Origin: Saksenaea vasiformis B4078
Taxonomy: Eukaryota; Mucoromycota; Mucoromycetes; Mucorales; Saksenaeaceae
Assembly: GCA_000697055.1 (NCBI GenBank)
Contig: JNDT01002286.1
Coordinates: forward strand, 1 to 64,000
Reading direction: 5' to 3'
DNA: 64,000 nt
Positions 1 through 12,559 of the stretch are shown one piece after another. A program made the position numbers and the translations under genes. The notes under the pieces were generated by a model that made no database searches, was not told where the DNA came from, and was given only the letters and a program-made list of their open reading frames with translations. Each line of letters starts with the position of its first letter. The stretch's first letter is position 1.

Positions 1-530
1 AAAAAGATGGTGGTTAGGAGAATGACCGGCAAAAAGTCTTTGGACGCAAAAACTTTGGAAACTGCAGCAAGAATACTGGACCGGTAATCCATTGTAGGAT
101 GATACAGAATGAAGAAAATACAGCAATCGAAGGCATGGAAAAAGGCTACATCACAAAAGGACATTCCAAACCGGGGCACACTGAAAGGGATACGTGGCAA
201 GATGAAGTATGGAAAGAACATACATTGTGTAATTGTGAAGATCTGATGGAAGCAAGAAACACTGGGCCGATGTACATGCAGATGCTCATCACAGGAAGCC
301 CTTTTACCTTCGCTTCGCTACGGTAAGCACTTGGCTTTTCATTCATCTCTGATTGCACAGCGTTTTCGTCGACTAATATTCCTTAGAAAGAAGATACGGA
401 TACATGACGGTGATGAATAAAAATTCAACATAAAGATGCGTATATATGGTAAAAACTTGAGGACGTGGCTGTGAGCAAGAACGATGAAGATGCTATGGAA
501 GTAGCTGAAGAAGAAGTGACATCGATATAA
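1..530 (+). other. Possible 3' end of a gene cut by the left edge
   Basis: Several short open stretches with splice-like borders lie here, but I could not join them into one convincing frame. From base 1 a frame reads KKMVVRRMTGKKSLDAKTLE and onward to a possible donor near 92. A second stretch at 104-322 ends at a good donor (CTACG/gtaagc, about 323). The last stretch, up to the TAA at 528-530, encodes an acidic tail (NDEDAMEVAEEEVTSI) of the kind often found at a protein's C-terminus. The same orientation as SRP14 and the 490-bp gap before it fit a gene ending here. I do not recognise the family. It may be partial, or a decayed gene. Confidence 0.3.
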
Positions 531-1020
531 GCAGCACTGCGAGAAGGCTCATCGCGAGAAAACAGCATTGATATACTATTACAGCAAGTATATTCTAATA
601 CACGTAGGCAGTAATGGTTTACCCTCGATCCTGTCTGATATCATCTTCCCAATGGCAACAGTCGTAAGCATTTTCCTCAGCAGAAGCTACTCTTGCCTGC
701 TGCTAGGAAAAGCTATCTCCTTGAAGTATCAAAAGTTGTATACACTCAAAACATCCGCCATTGTTTTGGCAAGAAATATAATGAAAAAAAGGAAGAGTTA
801 CAGCATAATGAAAGAAGAGCAGTAGAAAGTAATCGAAAAAAAGGAATCACCGTTGACAAATCAGAAGAGTAGATGTCAACCTGGGAAGATAAGACTGGCA
901 ATTTTTGTAAAGTTGCCCCAGTTGCTCGAAACTAAGTTGCTGAGTTTTTGTTCGTGGGCTAAAAACAAAAAAATCAGTGGCTGCGAGGATCCTAACAGGG
1001 CAACTTGAAAAAGGGCAACG

Positions 1021-1543
1021 ATGAAAGAACTAGATCCCGTTACGGTAGAGGAAGTTATACAGCCGAGGCCACACTAACGGAGATGACATAGTTTACTGTC
1101 GAGCTTGGACACTTTTACGAGATGTCGAGGAAGTCAGGCTCAGTAGCTGTGACCATGAAAAGAAGTAAATTGCTGAATGAACGATCAAACCCCACGGCTA
1201 AAAGAAGAGTGCAGTGACGGCCCATCGTTTGGCGATGGCTTCGAAAGTTAAGAAAGAAGTTCCAAAAGGTGGCGAAGAAGTCCTCAAAAGCAATGGCTCT
1301 GCGGACGATGTGCAGTATCCTTGCTTGGTGCGAGCTGTGTATAAAAATAAGAAAATCAGCACCACGGTACCTAAGTCAATAGCCATGTAGAGACTGTTCG
1401 TTAATAACGTGTAATTGTAGGTCGCTCCTGACGATTTTAATAAGTTTCAGACAGCCTACGGTACTGTTATAAAAGCGTACATGGATTCTCTAAAGAAAAA
1501 GGAACGCAACAAGAAGAGCAAGAAGCCGAAAACGTCGAACTAA
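1021..1543 (+). CDS. SRP14: Signal recognition particle 14 kDa subunit (SRP14)
   Basis: SRP14 is the Alu-domain protein of the signal recognition particle, which binds 7S RNA and pauses translation while ribosomes dock at the ER. Exons are 1021-1044, 1092-1164, 1215-1366 and 1421-1543, giving 123 residues. The introns are 47-54 bp; the first has a CTAAC branch site. Family features visible in order are an N-terminal helix (FTVELGHFYEMSRKSGSVAV, residues 9-28), the strand pair PCLVRAVYKNKKIST, the motif FNKFQTAYGTVIKAYMDSLK and a very basic tail (KKKERNKKSKKPKTSN). Length is close to the human protein without its alanine tail. The start gives MKELDPVT, matching the short leader usual before the first helix. 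No single long reading frame covers the gene because every exon is short. Confidence 0.9.
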
Positions 1544-3466
1544 CAGGATATCAAAAACTTTTGAAGGAAATATTATACTTGTGCGTAGTTAGGGCTTATA
1601 CAACGGTGGTTTATTATGAGTGGAAGACTATATGGGCTAGTCTTTTCTTTTCCCCTTTTTTGTGGCCAAGATGGAAATACATCCAGATTGCTGTGTGTGC
1701 CATCTTTATCCTGTCGAGTTTGTCTGTTTGGAGGTACCAAAAGGAATAATAATAGAAGGATCTCCTTTAAATCACGATTCTCTGAGGTTTGGATCTTTTT
1801 CGAAGGAATTTTCTAGAAAGCTACGAGCAGAGCGTTTCAAAAAAAATCGCGAGAGTAGTTACACTAGTGCTCTATAGAGAAATAAGGCATCTGTTTCTTT
1901 TTTCTTGTTGCGACGAGTAAATAATACTGTAAAAAAAGGGCATTGGCTGAGAAAATTGACTTGTAGGGACCAAGAAAACTCATTTGCAAGTTCATTGTAT
2001 AAGATATAGATGATCATTGCGAATCCGCTTGTCGCAAACGAAACACGTTCATTGTAGGTCGTCACTTGCTACCCTCGTTCAACAGAACACAGGGATAATC
2101 GTTAAAGGCCCAACAAACAATAACTCGTGTCGAGAAAAGGAACATTCATATGGAACTTCGTCAAACCTATATCTACTGTGTTCAAACACTATAAGCTTCG
2201 AACATGCGAGCCTTGGAAGCATAAGTTGCGATACAGTTCATCAGCTGTTCACCCTGCGCGCCTGGATTCATCGGTACAACATGCGTAATCTCTAGGCGTA
2301 CTTGCTGGTAACCGCTCGTGGTACTAACTTGCAATGGCTTCATTAAACAGTGAACCATCACGAACCGCGGTTTCCTTTGTACGATTATCGTGCGCGATGG
2401 TATCTACGGAGTGAAACCTACAGATATGTGATGATCGGAGCACATCTGATGTACAATGGTTAAATGGAAGCGGACGAAAGAAGTTGTAGAATGACGCCAG
2501 AGGAACGATGAAGCGGGAACAAACATTTTAGGCTGTGGAAGTCATTTCTCGCATGATTTCTATAGCACTCATTTATCTTGCAGTTACAAAGACACTATTT
2601 ATGCAACTGATCGTATAATGTGTATCGAACACAAGACAGCATACAAGACAGGCAACACCGAAAAGCAGGTTCAGGGAGAAACAGGCATCCGGGACGCATT
2701 GGTCTGTGTGAAACTGATATTTGTGTGACAAGTGATCCGAGCGCGCTGGAAAGGGAAAGTATGGCGCTATTTGCATTTGTGTCAGGTGCCATTAGCAGTG
2801 TCATTCATGCATCTCGAGTGCCATTTACGATACAATGGGGCTTATGGGTGGATGACTGCTTGTACGCCCATTTACCTGTATCATCCTACTTATGCCATAA
2901 AGCCCCAAATTGGTAGTTGGATAACTGAGGAGTAGTCTGTCGAATCGCTATTATGAAAGCCTTACCCATGCTACTGGCAAACAGGCTTTCAATAATGACC
3001 GTTAAGGTGGATTAATCCATACTGACGGTGATTAGAGCAATAATCTGTTTTGACCGGCAGATGTAGTGTTGTCCTAGTTGTTCCTGTCATAGCTTTATAC
3101 TTTAGGTGGCCCTGACCTTAAGGTAACTGTCTCTCCAATGGACAATCTCATAACATATTCTCTGGTGGGTAAATGTCGAAGCAGAAGTGGGAAACCTCAA
3201 CCTTTATCTTCGGAGCCATACCTAAAATTGGAGCCATACCAAATCCCCGGCCCGGAGATCAATAGGTTTTAGGGTAGTTTCGGTGGGTGTTCGGTTGTGC
3301 AAGATATGGCTCCAACCGAGTGCGTAACTTCCTCATTGTTGAGATGTTATTTAAAACCCGATATCCAAATGACATCACAGTAGTCACGCTGTAAGTCGCT
3401 CTTTTTGTGTTGCATTTTTTACCCAGTCTCGCAAAGCGCAACGGACAAACGCTCCTCTCCGCAAAT
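1544..3466. other. Intergenic spacer, SRP14 to RXT3
   Basis: No coding exon was recognised. Open frames here (for example 2017-2295 and 2620-2916) lack family features and splice context. An imperfect hairpin lies at about 2952-2998, where ATTATGAAAGCC pairs with GGCTTTCAATAAT. The last few hundred bases should hold the RXT3 promoter; I see no clear TATA box. Confidence 0.5.
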
Positions 3467-6400
3467 ATGAACGACAGCGTCATTTCTGGGACGAAACGTC
3501 GCAGCGAGGACGAAAATGCACCAAAAGACAACAGCGAAACCAATGCGAGTGTTGTTTCTTCAAATAAGCGTCTCAAGGTAGATCCGTCTGACGAAACGGA
3601 CTGCATCTCAGTAGATGCAGGAAATCAAGAGCAGCCTGCAACGCATTCGGAAAGTATTCAGGCGCCTGTCCTTGCGGGCTTGATTGCGGATGTGCTGGGA
3701 TCGGCCAGCGGAGGAAATCAGACAAGTAAAGGTAGGAAGAAGCATGTACGCTACAGAAGACACTGACGAACGAGAGTAAAACGTAGACCAGTCACCACCA
3801 GCAACAAGCGAGACCCCAGCAGCAGGTAAATGACGAACCTCTGTTATTTGTTTTACATAAAACGGGAATGTTGAACGTGCACGGCCCTTTCTTAGAAGTA
3901 TCCCCATGCACTTCACAACCAGCGGTGGAAACTTCTCCCGAGTGTTCAAAGGCAGCCACACCACCAGCAACGACGGCACAGGCGGGATCGCAGAAGCGAC
4001 CGACAAGCGATACGACCACGGCTGTGATGGATAAAACGTCTGTAAAGAAAGAGCCGAGCGCCGCTGCGTCTACTCCACCAAAGACATCGGCACACGATCT
4101 TCCTTCATTAAACACTTTGATTACGTCCAAATCGGCCTATCCGGCTTATGAACCACCTGGAATGCGCATGTCTGTGTCGGCAATACTTAGCGAAAGTGGT
4201 AGAGGACATCCTTATCGCGATAAATCAGGCGGGCCGTATTCTCCGGTATCGAGTATGTTTATGCCTTCACAACCCGACAAATCACCTGCAGTACCAAGGG
4301 GTCAAAGTATGCCGCCGCCCGTGCTGAACCATCATCGAACAGGTGAGAATGTAACTCAGATGAGCGAGCAACCGACAGGATTTCATTCACGGAGTGCCAG
4401 TCAACCGTCCAATGTGGTGCCACAGGGTGATCCAAAAAAGACAGGCTCTTTGCCCATTCAAGAATCATCCAAGTCAACAGCTGGTGCGTTAACAAACGAA
4501 CAACTCGTGCGTGCATTAACATCTGTTCCGACGACGAATACAAGCGAATCTGTCTGTAGCTCATCATCGTCATCATGGAATCAAAGCGCAAATGATGCCC
4601 GCACCGTCACTGTGGAATCAGGCCTATCGACAGACACCACCAAGAACAATTCATTTTCGACACCAGAATCATCCTCTACTGAGCAGCGATCGTCTTCATC
4701 ACCCATCTTATCACAACCATCCGCAGTTTCTCAACCTGCATCGACGGCAAGCAGCAACCTATCTGTGCAGGCAGCGAATCTTAGCGCTCTGAATAATTTG
4801 CCAAATATCAGCGCGGCTTTACGCCGTCTTAGTGGCACGGCTGCTTCTGAATCAAAACTTCCGCATTTCACTGCAGCTCTTGCTGATAGTCATCCTGCCC
4901 TAGCACGAGCCAGTGCGGCGATAGGACAAGGGGAATCGAAGAGAGACGATCATGCTTCACCTTCTGAGATTCTGGGGAATGCATTAGCGGCGGTTGCTGC
5001 CAGTGCGACAGCGGCACGCTCAAATACTGGATCAACGACGGCCGCTGCAACTGCAATAGGGAACTTGGCAGCTATCACGGCTAATATTAGCAACATACTT
5101 CATGCTAGTTCCAACTTTGCAGCGACTCATCGCGGTAATGCGCAAGAAGAAAAATCATCTCGGTCAAGCGGCCCATTACAGTTAGCAAGCGGACGTAAAA
5201 ACTCAGCAAATCATGGAGGGAACACGTTGTCGACATTTTTGGATCAAGCGTTGCTCCTGGGAGCACGTACAGCAGAAGATAGCCAGAAGAATGAAGGAAA
5301 AGGAAATATGAATAATGAAACGACAGACAACGCAATCAATAATAATAATGCAGCAGCGACTACTACTACGACTACGACGACTACTACTACTACTTCGTCT
5401 TCGACGAAATCCGCGAATATGCAACTCAAACCACTGTTGGATAAAAAGCATGAAAAAGACAAGATACCGCCAGCAGAAGAAAAGAAACCGCAACTCATTG
5501 TTAAAAATGACCAAGTTTGGCAAGCAGTCGAAGGCATGGAGGAAAAATCACTAGGTAAAAATTTTGTAGAAAGAGAAGCTCTGCTTTGCTCATGTCGATT
5601 TGTTTGTCTAGGATTCTACCTGTATAAATCAGGTACATTGCTTCCAAATATGTCTAAATACATGAATGGCATTCTCGAAGTCCGTGTCCCGGCACGTTAC
5701 CTAAGTTACGAAAACACATGTGTGCGGAAACGGGCTATCTGGGGAACAGATGTATACACGGATGATTCAGACGTAGTGGCAAGTTAGTATCTTCTATTTT
5801 GTAATGTCGCGGCTGTTTACTGAATGAACTTGAAAATTTAGTGGCGATCCATTCAGGGAAATACAAACCACAGTTTCACGAACCTGAGGTTCACCCTGAC
5901 GATCCTTTTGCACTCGCAGTTGCAGGGAAACCTGCCGAGGCGGCACGTGCTGCTAAGAAATTAGCCATGTCGGGGAAAAAATGGCAAAGACGAGAAGAGG
6001 TGATACCAGATCACGATTTGAAGGTGACGGTGAGGGTTCTTCCAAAATTACGACACTACGCAAGTACCATTCGAAATAATATAAAATCACGTTCCTGGGG
6101 AAGTAATCACGATGGCGTCAGTTTTTATATCGAGAAGGCTGAGAAAATTAAGGTATCACTATTTGACCTGGAAGCGACTAGTTAAATAACAGAGATTTGT
6201 GTATAGAAAGGAGAAGCCCGGCTGCGTGGTCGTCGGTCGTTAAAAGCGGATATCGTAGCTTATGAGCCTTACCGGAAGCAAGCACTGGGTTTGGCATCTA
6301 AAGAAGAAGAACAAGAGCATCCAGAAGGACAGGCGCAGGAAAAGCCAGGTGCACCGGCATGTCCCGAAGGTACCATCCCCCGCGTACGAATAAAAAAGAC

Positions 6401-6512
6401 ACAACACGTCTTGCGATTATTCCAGGTAAAGAACTTGAACCAAATGAGAAGTTGTTTTCTTTGCTGACATTGCACGTAGATGCGTTCTGAACTAATGCAA
6501 AACAGACAATAG
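3467..6512 (+). CDS. RXT3: Rxt3-domain subunit of the Rpd3L histone deacetylase complex
   Basis: Rxt3 proteins belong to the large Rpd3/Sin3 histone deacetylase complex in the nucleus. Exons are 3467-3731, 3787-3825, 3896-5554, 5612-5782, 5842-6152, 6207-6425 and 6480-6512, giving 898 residues. The first 640 or so residues are low complexity, rich in Ser, Thr, Ala, Asn and Gln, with a Thr run near residue 590. The conserved Rxt3 domain spans about residues 645-820: it includes LEVRVPARYLSYENTCVRKR, IWGTDVYTDDSDVVA and, across the intron at 5783-5841, AIHSGKYKP, then LPKLRHYASTIRNNIKSRSW. A basic stretch (RLRGRRSLKADIVAYEPYRK) follows. Intron phases agree and the total is an exact codon multiple. 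An in-frame ATG-like start at 3407 would add 20 residues; 3467 is preferred because MNDSVISGTKRR starts the normal low-complexity region. It is far longer than yeast Rxt3 (about 300 residues), as is usual in filamentous fungi. Confidence 0.88.
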
Positions 6513-7058
6513 CATAGATCCCCGCTGCGCAAAAAAAAAAAAAGAATCCATTTTCATTCCTTCTTCCGTATGTAAAATCTTACACGCGCATGGCAGTGAA
6601 AGCATGATAAAGACAACCAGAAAGCCTATTTTCTTTTTCTGTTATTATTATTAGTATTAGTATTTATTTCACCACCTTGTGCAATCAGAAAAGAAAGCAA
6701 CCAAGACTAGTCCGTCCTGCTCTCAGGCAACCTGTATTATCTTGATAGTGTCGTTGATGGTGTTGTTTCCTACTGCAAATCCCCACCCATTGTTTAGATT
6801 ATATATATTACCTTCATGTTATGGGTACACGCATCGTCTCACCGACATGGGCCAATTTGTTTTTCAGAAAATCTACGGTCCCCGCTCCAAGTTCTCGATT
6901 CCAAGCCGTATGAAAAGAAAAAAAAAAAAGAACACGAGGGAGAAAAGAAACCCAGCCTATGACATTGCTCGCTCCGCTTATGTTTACCTTCCCTTCCCTT
7001 TTGTCTTGGCAACGACAACGTAGTGTTTTCTTTTTTATTTATTGATACAATGTAATTC
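6513..7058. other. Convergent spacer, RXT3 and tropomyosin 3' ends
   Basis: This holds the 3' UTRs of two converging genes. It is AT-rich with poly-A and poly-T runs (6531-6543, 6914-6927, 7031-7036). Open frames on both strands overlap each other and show no family features. Confidence 0.6.
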
Positions 7059-7682
7059 TTACAGGTCTTCAAACTGGCGGCTGAGTTCATCCAGTTCAGC
7101 CTGGGATGCACTGAATTTAGCCTGCAGCTCCTCGTACTTCTCCTCCTTTTCTGCCAACTTCTGTTCCAAGCTAGCAACTTCACGTTCGGATTGTTCAGCC
7201 TTCAAATCGGCTTCATTGAACCTACAAAGAAAAAGCTCTTAGAAACTACGACTTATTCTTTTTTTCTCTAACACATACTTTTCGCTGGTTTCCTTTAGCT
7301 GTTTTTCAACCTTTTCGAGTTGTTCCTCGAGATTCTTCACTCGGATTTCAAGGGACAAGATTTCGTGGTCCTTGGCAGTATGTTCAGATTCGAGCTGTTT
7401 GACCTGAGCCTCAAGCTCATCTGCACGAGTATTGGCTTCATCGGCTTCGGCGCGAAGTGACGTGAGTTTCTGACAAAAAGGAAAAACGTCTAGTTAGGTA
7501 ACTGTTTATGGCAAAACACACACAAAAGACACGCATGCAGACGTATCGATACGCGGGGTAAAACAAAATAGCGCAACATTGTTTGTTGTTGTTGTTGTGG
7601 TTGTTTTTTTTTTTTTTACGTACGCGTACTGATGTTGGTCATGCAATGAGCCACGCATCTTTACCTCTTTGAATTTTTCCAT
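7059..7682 (-). CDS. TPM: Tropomyosin, unusually short (123 residues)
   Basis: Tropomyosin is a parallel coiled coil that polymerises end to end along actin filaments and stabilises actin cables. Exons on the minus strand are 7682-7665 (18 bp, MEKFKE), 7469-7279 and 7221-7059. Together they give exactly 124 codons including the stop. The start MEKFKE-KLTSLRAEADEANTRADE matches the fungal tropomyosin N-terminus with no gap. The C-terminal part FNEADLKAEQSEREVASLEQ followed by KYEELQAKF and ELDELSRQFEDL matches the usual end. The whole protein is heptad-patterned, without proline, glycine or cysteine. Most fungal tropomyosins are 161 residues and yeast Tpm1 is 199; this one is 38 shorter than 161, that is one actin-spanning period. 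The 195-bp first intron contains no coiled-coil coding sequence, so a missed exon there looks unlikely. Confidence 0.9.
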
Positions 7683-9790
7683 GGATGAGCAAGTGAAAAG
7701 GGGAGGGTCAACACGCGACGAAGAAAAAACGAGGGCTTGGATTTAATTGGATAATGGCCAATGAACTCATGGCGGCGATCAAATCAAAGGAATGGCTATT
7801 TTTAAGTGTGGTGGTGTCTTGCTCCGAATGCGACTTTAAGAAGTTAAGTCAAAGTACACCCTTCAGCAGTGTATCCCATCTGGCTGCTGAATTGCCTTTA
7901 TGATGAAAAGAAAAACAAAAAAAATACTATTTTTCAGAAAACAGGCCATATTTCATTTTTTACAGTTACGTTCTACATAGCACAAGCCAAATGACGCTAT
8001 CTATCGCCCAAAGATTAGAATTCAGAAAATAAATTTGCGTTAAACCATAGCATAGTGCGGGATTTACAGAGAGGTGACGCTATTCAACTTGGGATGGACA
8101 ATGGTATATCTACAGACAAACCGCACTGTCCTGACGAAATAGGGGTAGGTATGCCCTTGCGCATCGCAGCTTCTTCATCCCTGTTTTCTGTTACCTGACC
8201 AGCTCTCGGAGAAAAGTGCATTGGATGTTCATGCATGATGATGTTCCGTGGATAAGTGACGTTGTTCTAGGTTAATCCTTTATTGCACCTTTTTGCCTCG
8301 TAAACGGATTTTACGTTAACATTACCCCTGTACAGATCTGTTGCTCCGCAGTGTCTTTCAATTATGCCGAACGATCTGTGTCCCTTTTTTCATACTAGAT
8401 CATTCAACTAGTTTTGCGTCAGCTTCGCATGCATGCTGCTACACTACTAGGATTATATTCTGCTGAATGAAGCGCCATCCTTGATGCACCTCTATGGTTA
8501 TAGCACAGAGCTACGCTATATTATCGCAACAGAATTTGCTAATCAGGCTATTTTGATGTCTGCCGTCGTTATAGCTGTACAAATTGTAAAAACAAAATCT
8601 TCTTCCCGAGGGTGCAACTATACCGAAGGAGTAACGTATTCGGAAATCGCCGGATGTACGAGTTCTTGGCCTATCCGCAAATGAATCCTGTTGCGAACGA
8701 CATGTAACGGTCATCCGATAACCGAAGATAAGGCCGTGGTTATCATACAACGTGTCTATTTGTCTATATCAGAGAACGCCGAAATTCTACACATTTGCTA
8801 GAGAAAGCTAGTGATGATATAATTTCGACCTTTCAAGTATAGGAGCGTCTATTTTGTTTGCAAGCGCCAGTAACCGCGTGTACAAACAATTGTTGGTTCG
8901 ATTGATCACAATTGTATATTGTTTATCTGTCATTTAGGCTGCATAGCCATTCCATCCCGGACCATATAAGCTGTGCCGGTGCCTTTTTGTCCATCATCAT
9001 TGCATATTGTGTCTCACCTTCCACAGCAGGTTACTGGGAAGTTGCATCGATTAAATGTTCTTCCCCCCCCCTGCAGTCGTCAAAAACCAAACGTGGCCGC
9101 TTCATGGAGGTCATCCCCAACCGCCAGCCTGCCTCCAGCCGGTCATAGGATGCGGCAGAACGCTAAGAAAGGAGTTAAGAAAGATGAGTTTATGTTTATC
9201 AGAGACCAAGCCCATGTGAGTAAAACCTACGTAATAATGACCGCCTTTCAACCCTTTCAAATAGTGAAACTTTGACTCTTTCGTAGCATGTTGAATTTGT
9301 TTGGTGTAGCAATTCAAGAGCATGTGGTAATGACAACATTTCGGGAAAAAACAAAAGAGACACAAACAATGGATGGACAGAATGCGAATGCGCCAATATA
9401 CTAATAAATAAATAACAAAGATGCACCAAGCATACGTGGATATATATCCACCAGGTCGGCGCAACGATATCATGCCCGCGCTTTGTTACGCAAGCTATTG
9501 ACCGGTCATCAAGATCACTTAGCCCATAGAATGAAACACACGTTGCCAAATCATCAATGAATAGCATACTGCTTTAATATCAACCGAGCATTCAGTACCG
9601 TTTTTAATAAAAAAAAAGGATTGGGATTGTGCATAAAGCAATTTTTTTTCTGTTTTCTATAAGCACGATTTTGCAGAAGGGTAAAGGGATAGAGAAATAG
9701 GTAAGCGATTTTCTTTTTTTTTTTTTAAAAAAAAAGGGGGGACACAGTATGTTATGGTACAATGGGAAAGAAGGAGTTGGTGTACAGGTG
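7683..9790. other. Intergenic spacer with a weak copy of the dispersed repeat
   Basis: No gene was recognised. Bases 8920-9080 resemble, at low identity, the core of the dispersed repeat (compare GGCTGCATAGCCATTCCATC here with the GACTGCATGACCGTTGTCCC segment near 13097). Open frames at 8481-8684, 8912-9275 and 9111-9567 overlap on both strands and look like chance. Poly-T and poly-A runs flank 9713-9740 near the kinase stop. Confidence 0.5.
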
Positions 9791-11662
9791 TTAATGTTCA
9801 ATTTTTTTGGGTTCTGTAGGATGGGGTTTATGTGGTAAGACAGGTGAGGCTGGACGACTTGATCCGTTCGAACTAGCCATGCGTTTCCGTTTTTCCTTTT
9901 CGGCCACGACTCCGGGTGGTTCCGGTGTGACAACGACAAGGTTTTCACGACGATTGTTGGTAGATGGTGCTGTGAGGACATGATGAACGTGTCGAGCACC
10001 AGGCTCATCTACGTTACATACATCAATTTGTTGAACCCATGGATCTGCTAGCACTGTGCTTAAATTGGCTCGTCGTCCAGGGTCAAGATCGAGGATATCC
10101 GCCATAATACTTCTTGCTTCGCGTGGTAATAATTTGAGTAATCTGAATTGTTGTTGATTTTGATTGGTTGCAAATGCCTTGAACGAAAGATCGGAAGATC
10201 GAGGACAACGCCATGGGAATCGTCGGATCGTCATACAAATGAAGATAATGCCGCATGACCATACATCTGACTGACGTGGATCGTAAGTAGGTTGGGTATA
10301 CTGCTCAGGAGCAATATAGGGGTCGGATCCAAAAATCCCTAAGTAACCGAGCATGAGCGCACCCCAAAACAGAAAAAAAAAAGAACAAACCTCTTGACAT
10401 GGTGATTGCTTCTTCAAAAGGATATTTGAAGACACAACTGCATCCAAAATCAATGATCTTGAGAATCCCGAGATGGTCGAGCACCAAGTTATCCAGTTTC
10501 AAATCACGATGAGCAATACCCATGCCGTGGAGATAGTCCAATCCGAGAAGAAGCTGACGCCAACAACAAGCAATTTCTTCGCGCGACATCATTCCGCTCA
10601 TGACGACGTTAAACAGATCGTTGGGGGCGTATTCCATAATCTCATAGAAATTACTTCCTTCCTGAACAATGTCTAATGTTTCAATAATATTCGGATGATG
10701 TAGCGTTGACCCAATGCAAAACTCAGCCGTCACTTTCTTGATGTAATCTTTTTCGCTTTCATGCGGTAATCGCTTCCGAAACTGTTTAACAGCAAAAGTC
10801 TTTTGGTCGGAGGAACGTCGAATAAGTCGTACCGATCCACCTGCGCCTTTACCGATGTACCGTCCTAATTTTTTTTTTGTTTAGCCAAGTTCCATTCGAT
10901 CAGCAGCGTGCAGCCAAAAAAATAAAATAAAATAAAATAACATAAAATAAAGAAGGTTGTTTACTTACCCCATGTACCGTAACGCCCACCAATATCCTGG
11001 CGGAATTGGTTGGCAAAGGTGTCGGGCTTCAATTTTTCATCATCCGTCATCTGGACACTTGAGGAGGAGGAACCGACAGAGGAAGTGGAAGCTTCGGATA
11101 CAAAAAAGCGTCGTAGATCGGACCATACTAGAAAAAGATCCTTACTACTAGAACGATCCGTTGTTGGGGGTTGACGATGAAAGTGAGTCTGATGATAAAG
11201 TTGGTTATATTCTGGTTTCTTGAAAATGAATTGTGAGGGGGTGGTTGCACTTGCTGGACGGTGAACGAGGTTGGGTCGTGGGCTCGTGGGTGGTAAAGGA
11301 GGTGTACAAGTTCCTTCTGTACGTGAAGGTTGTTGTTTTTTCTGTTGTTGTTGGGCGGCACTCGCTGAAGTAGAAGGGGAGGAAGTGGAAGTAGAAGGAG
11401 AGGGAGGTTTAGAAGACTGAAACAGTTGAGAACGGGGACGTGTAGGTCTTGCAGCAACGGTTTGTAACAGTTTCGTTAATTCCGAAACGTCAACAGGAGG
11501 ATGATCCTGAACGTGGTGGTGGTGGTGGTGGTGGTGGTGGTGATGATGAGCATGGCTGGTAGCTGTAGTATGCGTCACGACTGCGGGAGATAGGGTAGGG
11601 CTGGACGGTACAGATCGGTCTGGAGTCACCAGATCGTATCGCTGGTTGACAAGATAGATCAT
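9791..11662 (-). CDS. Serine/threonine kinase, HAL/NPR family
   Basis: This looks like the fungal Hal4/Hal5/Npr1 kinase group, which regulates plasma-membrane transporters and ion balance. Exons are 11662-10969, 10864-10391 and 10338-9791 (571 residues). Residues 1-230 are low complexity, with a run of twelve histidines, polyglutamine, and Ser/Thr/Pro-rich parts. The catalytic domain begins at [16 protein letters not shown] (P-loop). It has the ATP lysine in FAVKQF, a helix-C glutamate in TAEFCIG, the catalytic loop HRDLKLDN, the metal motif IDFG, and the activation-segment end [11 protein letters not shown]. The segment [12 protein letters not shown] follows. Both introns fall at phase 1 and restore these motifs exactly. 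The GSDPYIAPE form is typical of the HAL/NPR group. The exact paralogue cannot be told from sequence alone. The start is the first ATG of the first exon; a further upstream exon is possible. Confidence 0.88.
11515..11552. repeat. GTG triplet repeat coding the poly-histidine tract
   Basis: On the plus strand this is GTG/ATG triplets; on the coding strand it gives twelve consecutive His codons plus flanking His residues in the N-terminal tail of the kinase. Triplet tracts of this kind change length easily. Confidence 0.85.
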
Positions 11663-12559
11663 AATGAAATGGGAATAAGAAAGAAAGAAATAGGGACCAT
11701 CGGTACAGCCCTTTTTGTTCTCTCTCTGTATATACGTTTTATCTTATCGTCCGGCCCGAAAACGGTTTTCTACCAAAATGATAGATTCAGGTGAGAAAAA
11801 AAAAAGTTTAGGCTCAAAAAGGGGGGTTTCAAAAGCCTTCACGACGATTGTACGAAGTCGGAAGATGAAAATACTAATCTGAGAATTATGATTGGCTCGA
11901 TTCATCTCTCTCTTTTAACCTTTTCGGGTGACTCATTGCATGAAAAGGGTTTTACTGTTTTATTGGATTTTTCCTAATGGTTGGCGCTTGGTCTTTTAGT
12001 ACTCTACACGCTTTCCAGTCTGCCCATCCGATCACCAGACCTTTCAACTTCCTCTACAAAATCATGTGCTACTCCATCAGAGACAGACAAAGATAATCCA
12101 GAGATGTATGTAAAAGGCGGATTTCATCACCGGTTACAATTTAATAAAGTTGGCGCAGTACATAACTGCTGATATGCGTAAGAAGTAGAAACATTGAGCT
12201 TTTGGGCATGTGTGGCTGTATACATTTCAAACTATGGTATTGATATCGTCGTCATCCACACACGCGGTGCTGGCAGACGAAGACCACGTAGTGAGGGGAC
12301 ACGTTTTGAGTATAGGTGACCACCAGGACATGGTCTGGTGGCCGTGCATCCTCGGAATCTAAACGTGGCATTGAACCATCCCAAGAGGGTCCTAACGACA
12401 GCCCAGGTTAGTAGCTGATCATTATCATCGTTACCGTATTTACAGGATTTTCCCCATGACTTTGCGTCTGTTTGAATTTATTCGGCGTTACTTCTGGATG
12501 AAGTCTGCCTTTTCAAGTACGTATTTTTACGTTCATCCGATGCTATAATTTGCGTGTCA
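11663..12559. other. Kinase upstream region and spacer
   Basis: No gene was seen. The kinase promoter should lie in the first few hundred bases; TATATACG at about 11729 could be a TATA-like site, which is a weak call. Confidence 0.4.

Noticed and set aside
3608..4130. Minus-strand frames of 112-132 codons
   Set aside because: Antisense to the well-supported RXT3 exon 3.
5203..5537. Two long minus-strand frames inside RXT3
   Set aside because: Antisense shadows of the Thr/Asn codon run in the RXT3 coding exon.
7470..7664. Possible missing tropomyosin exon in the long first intron
   Set aside because: All minus-strand frames in the intron lack heptads and contain low-complexity GT-rich sequence; exon 1 and exon 2 align to the family without a gap.
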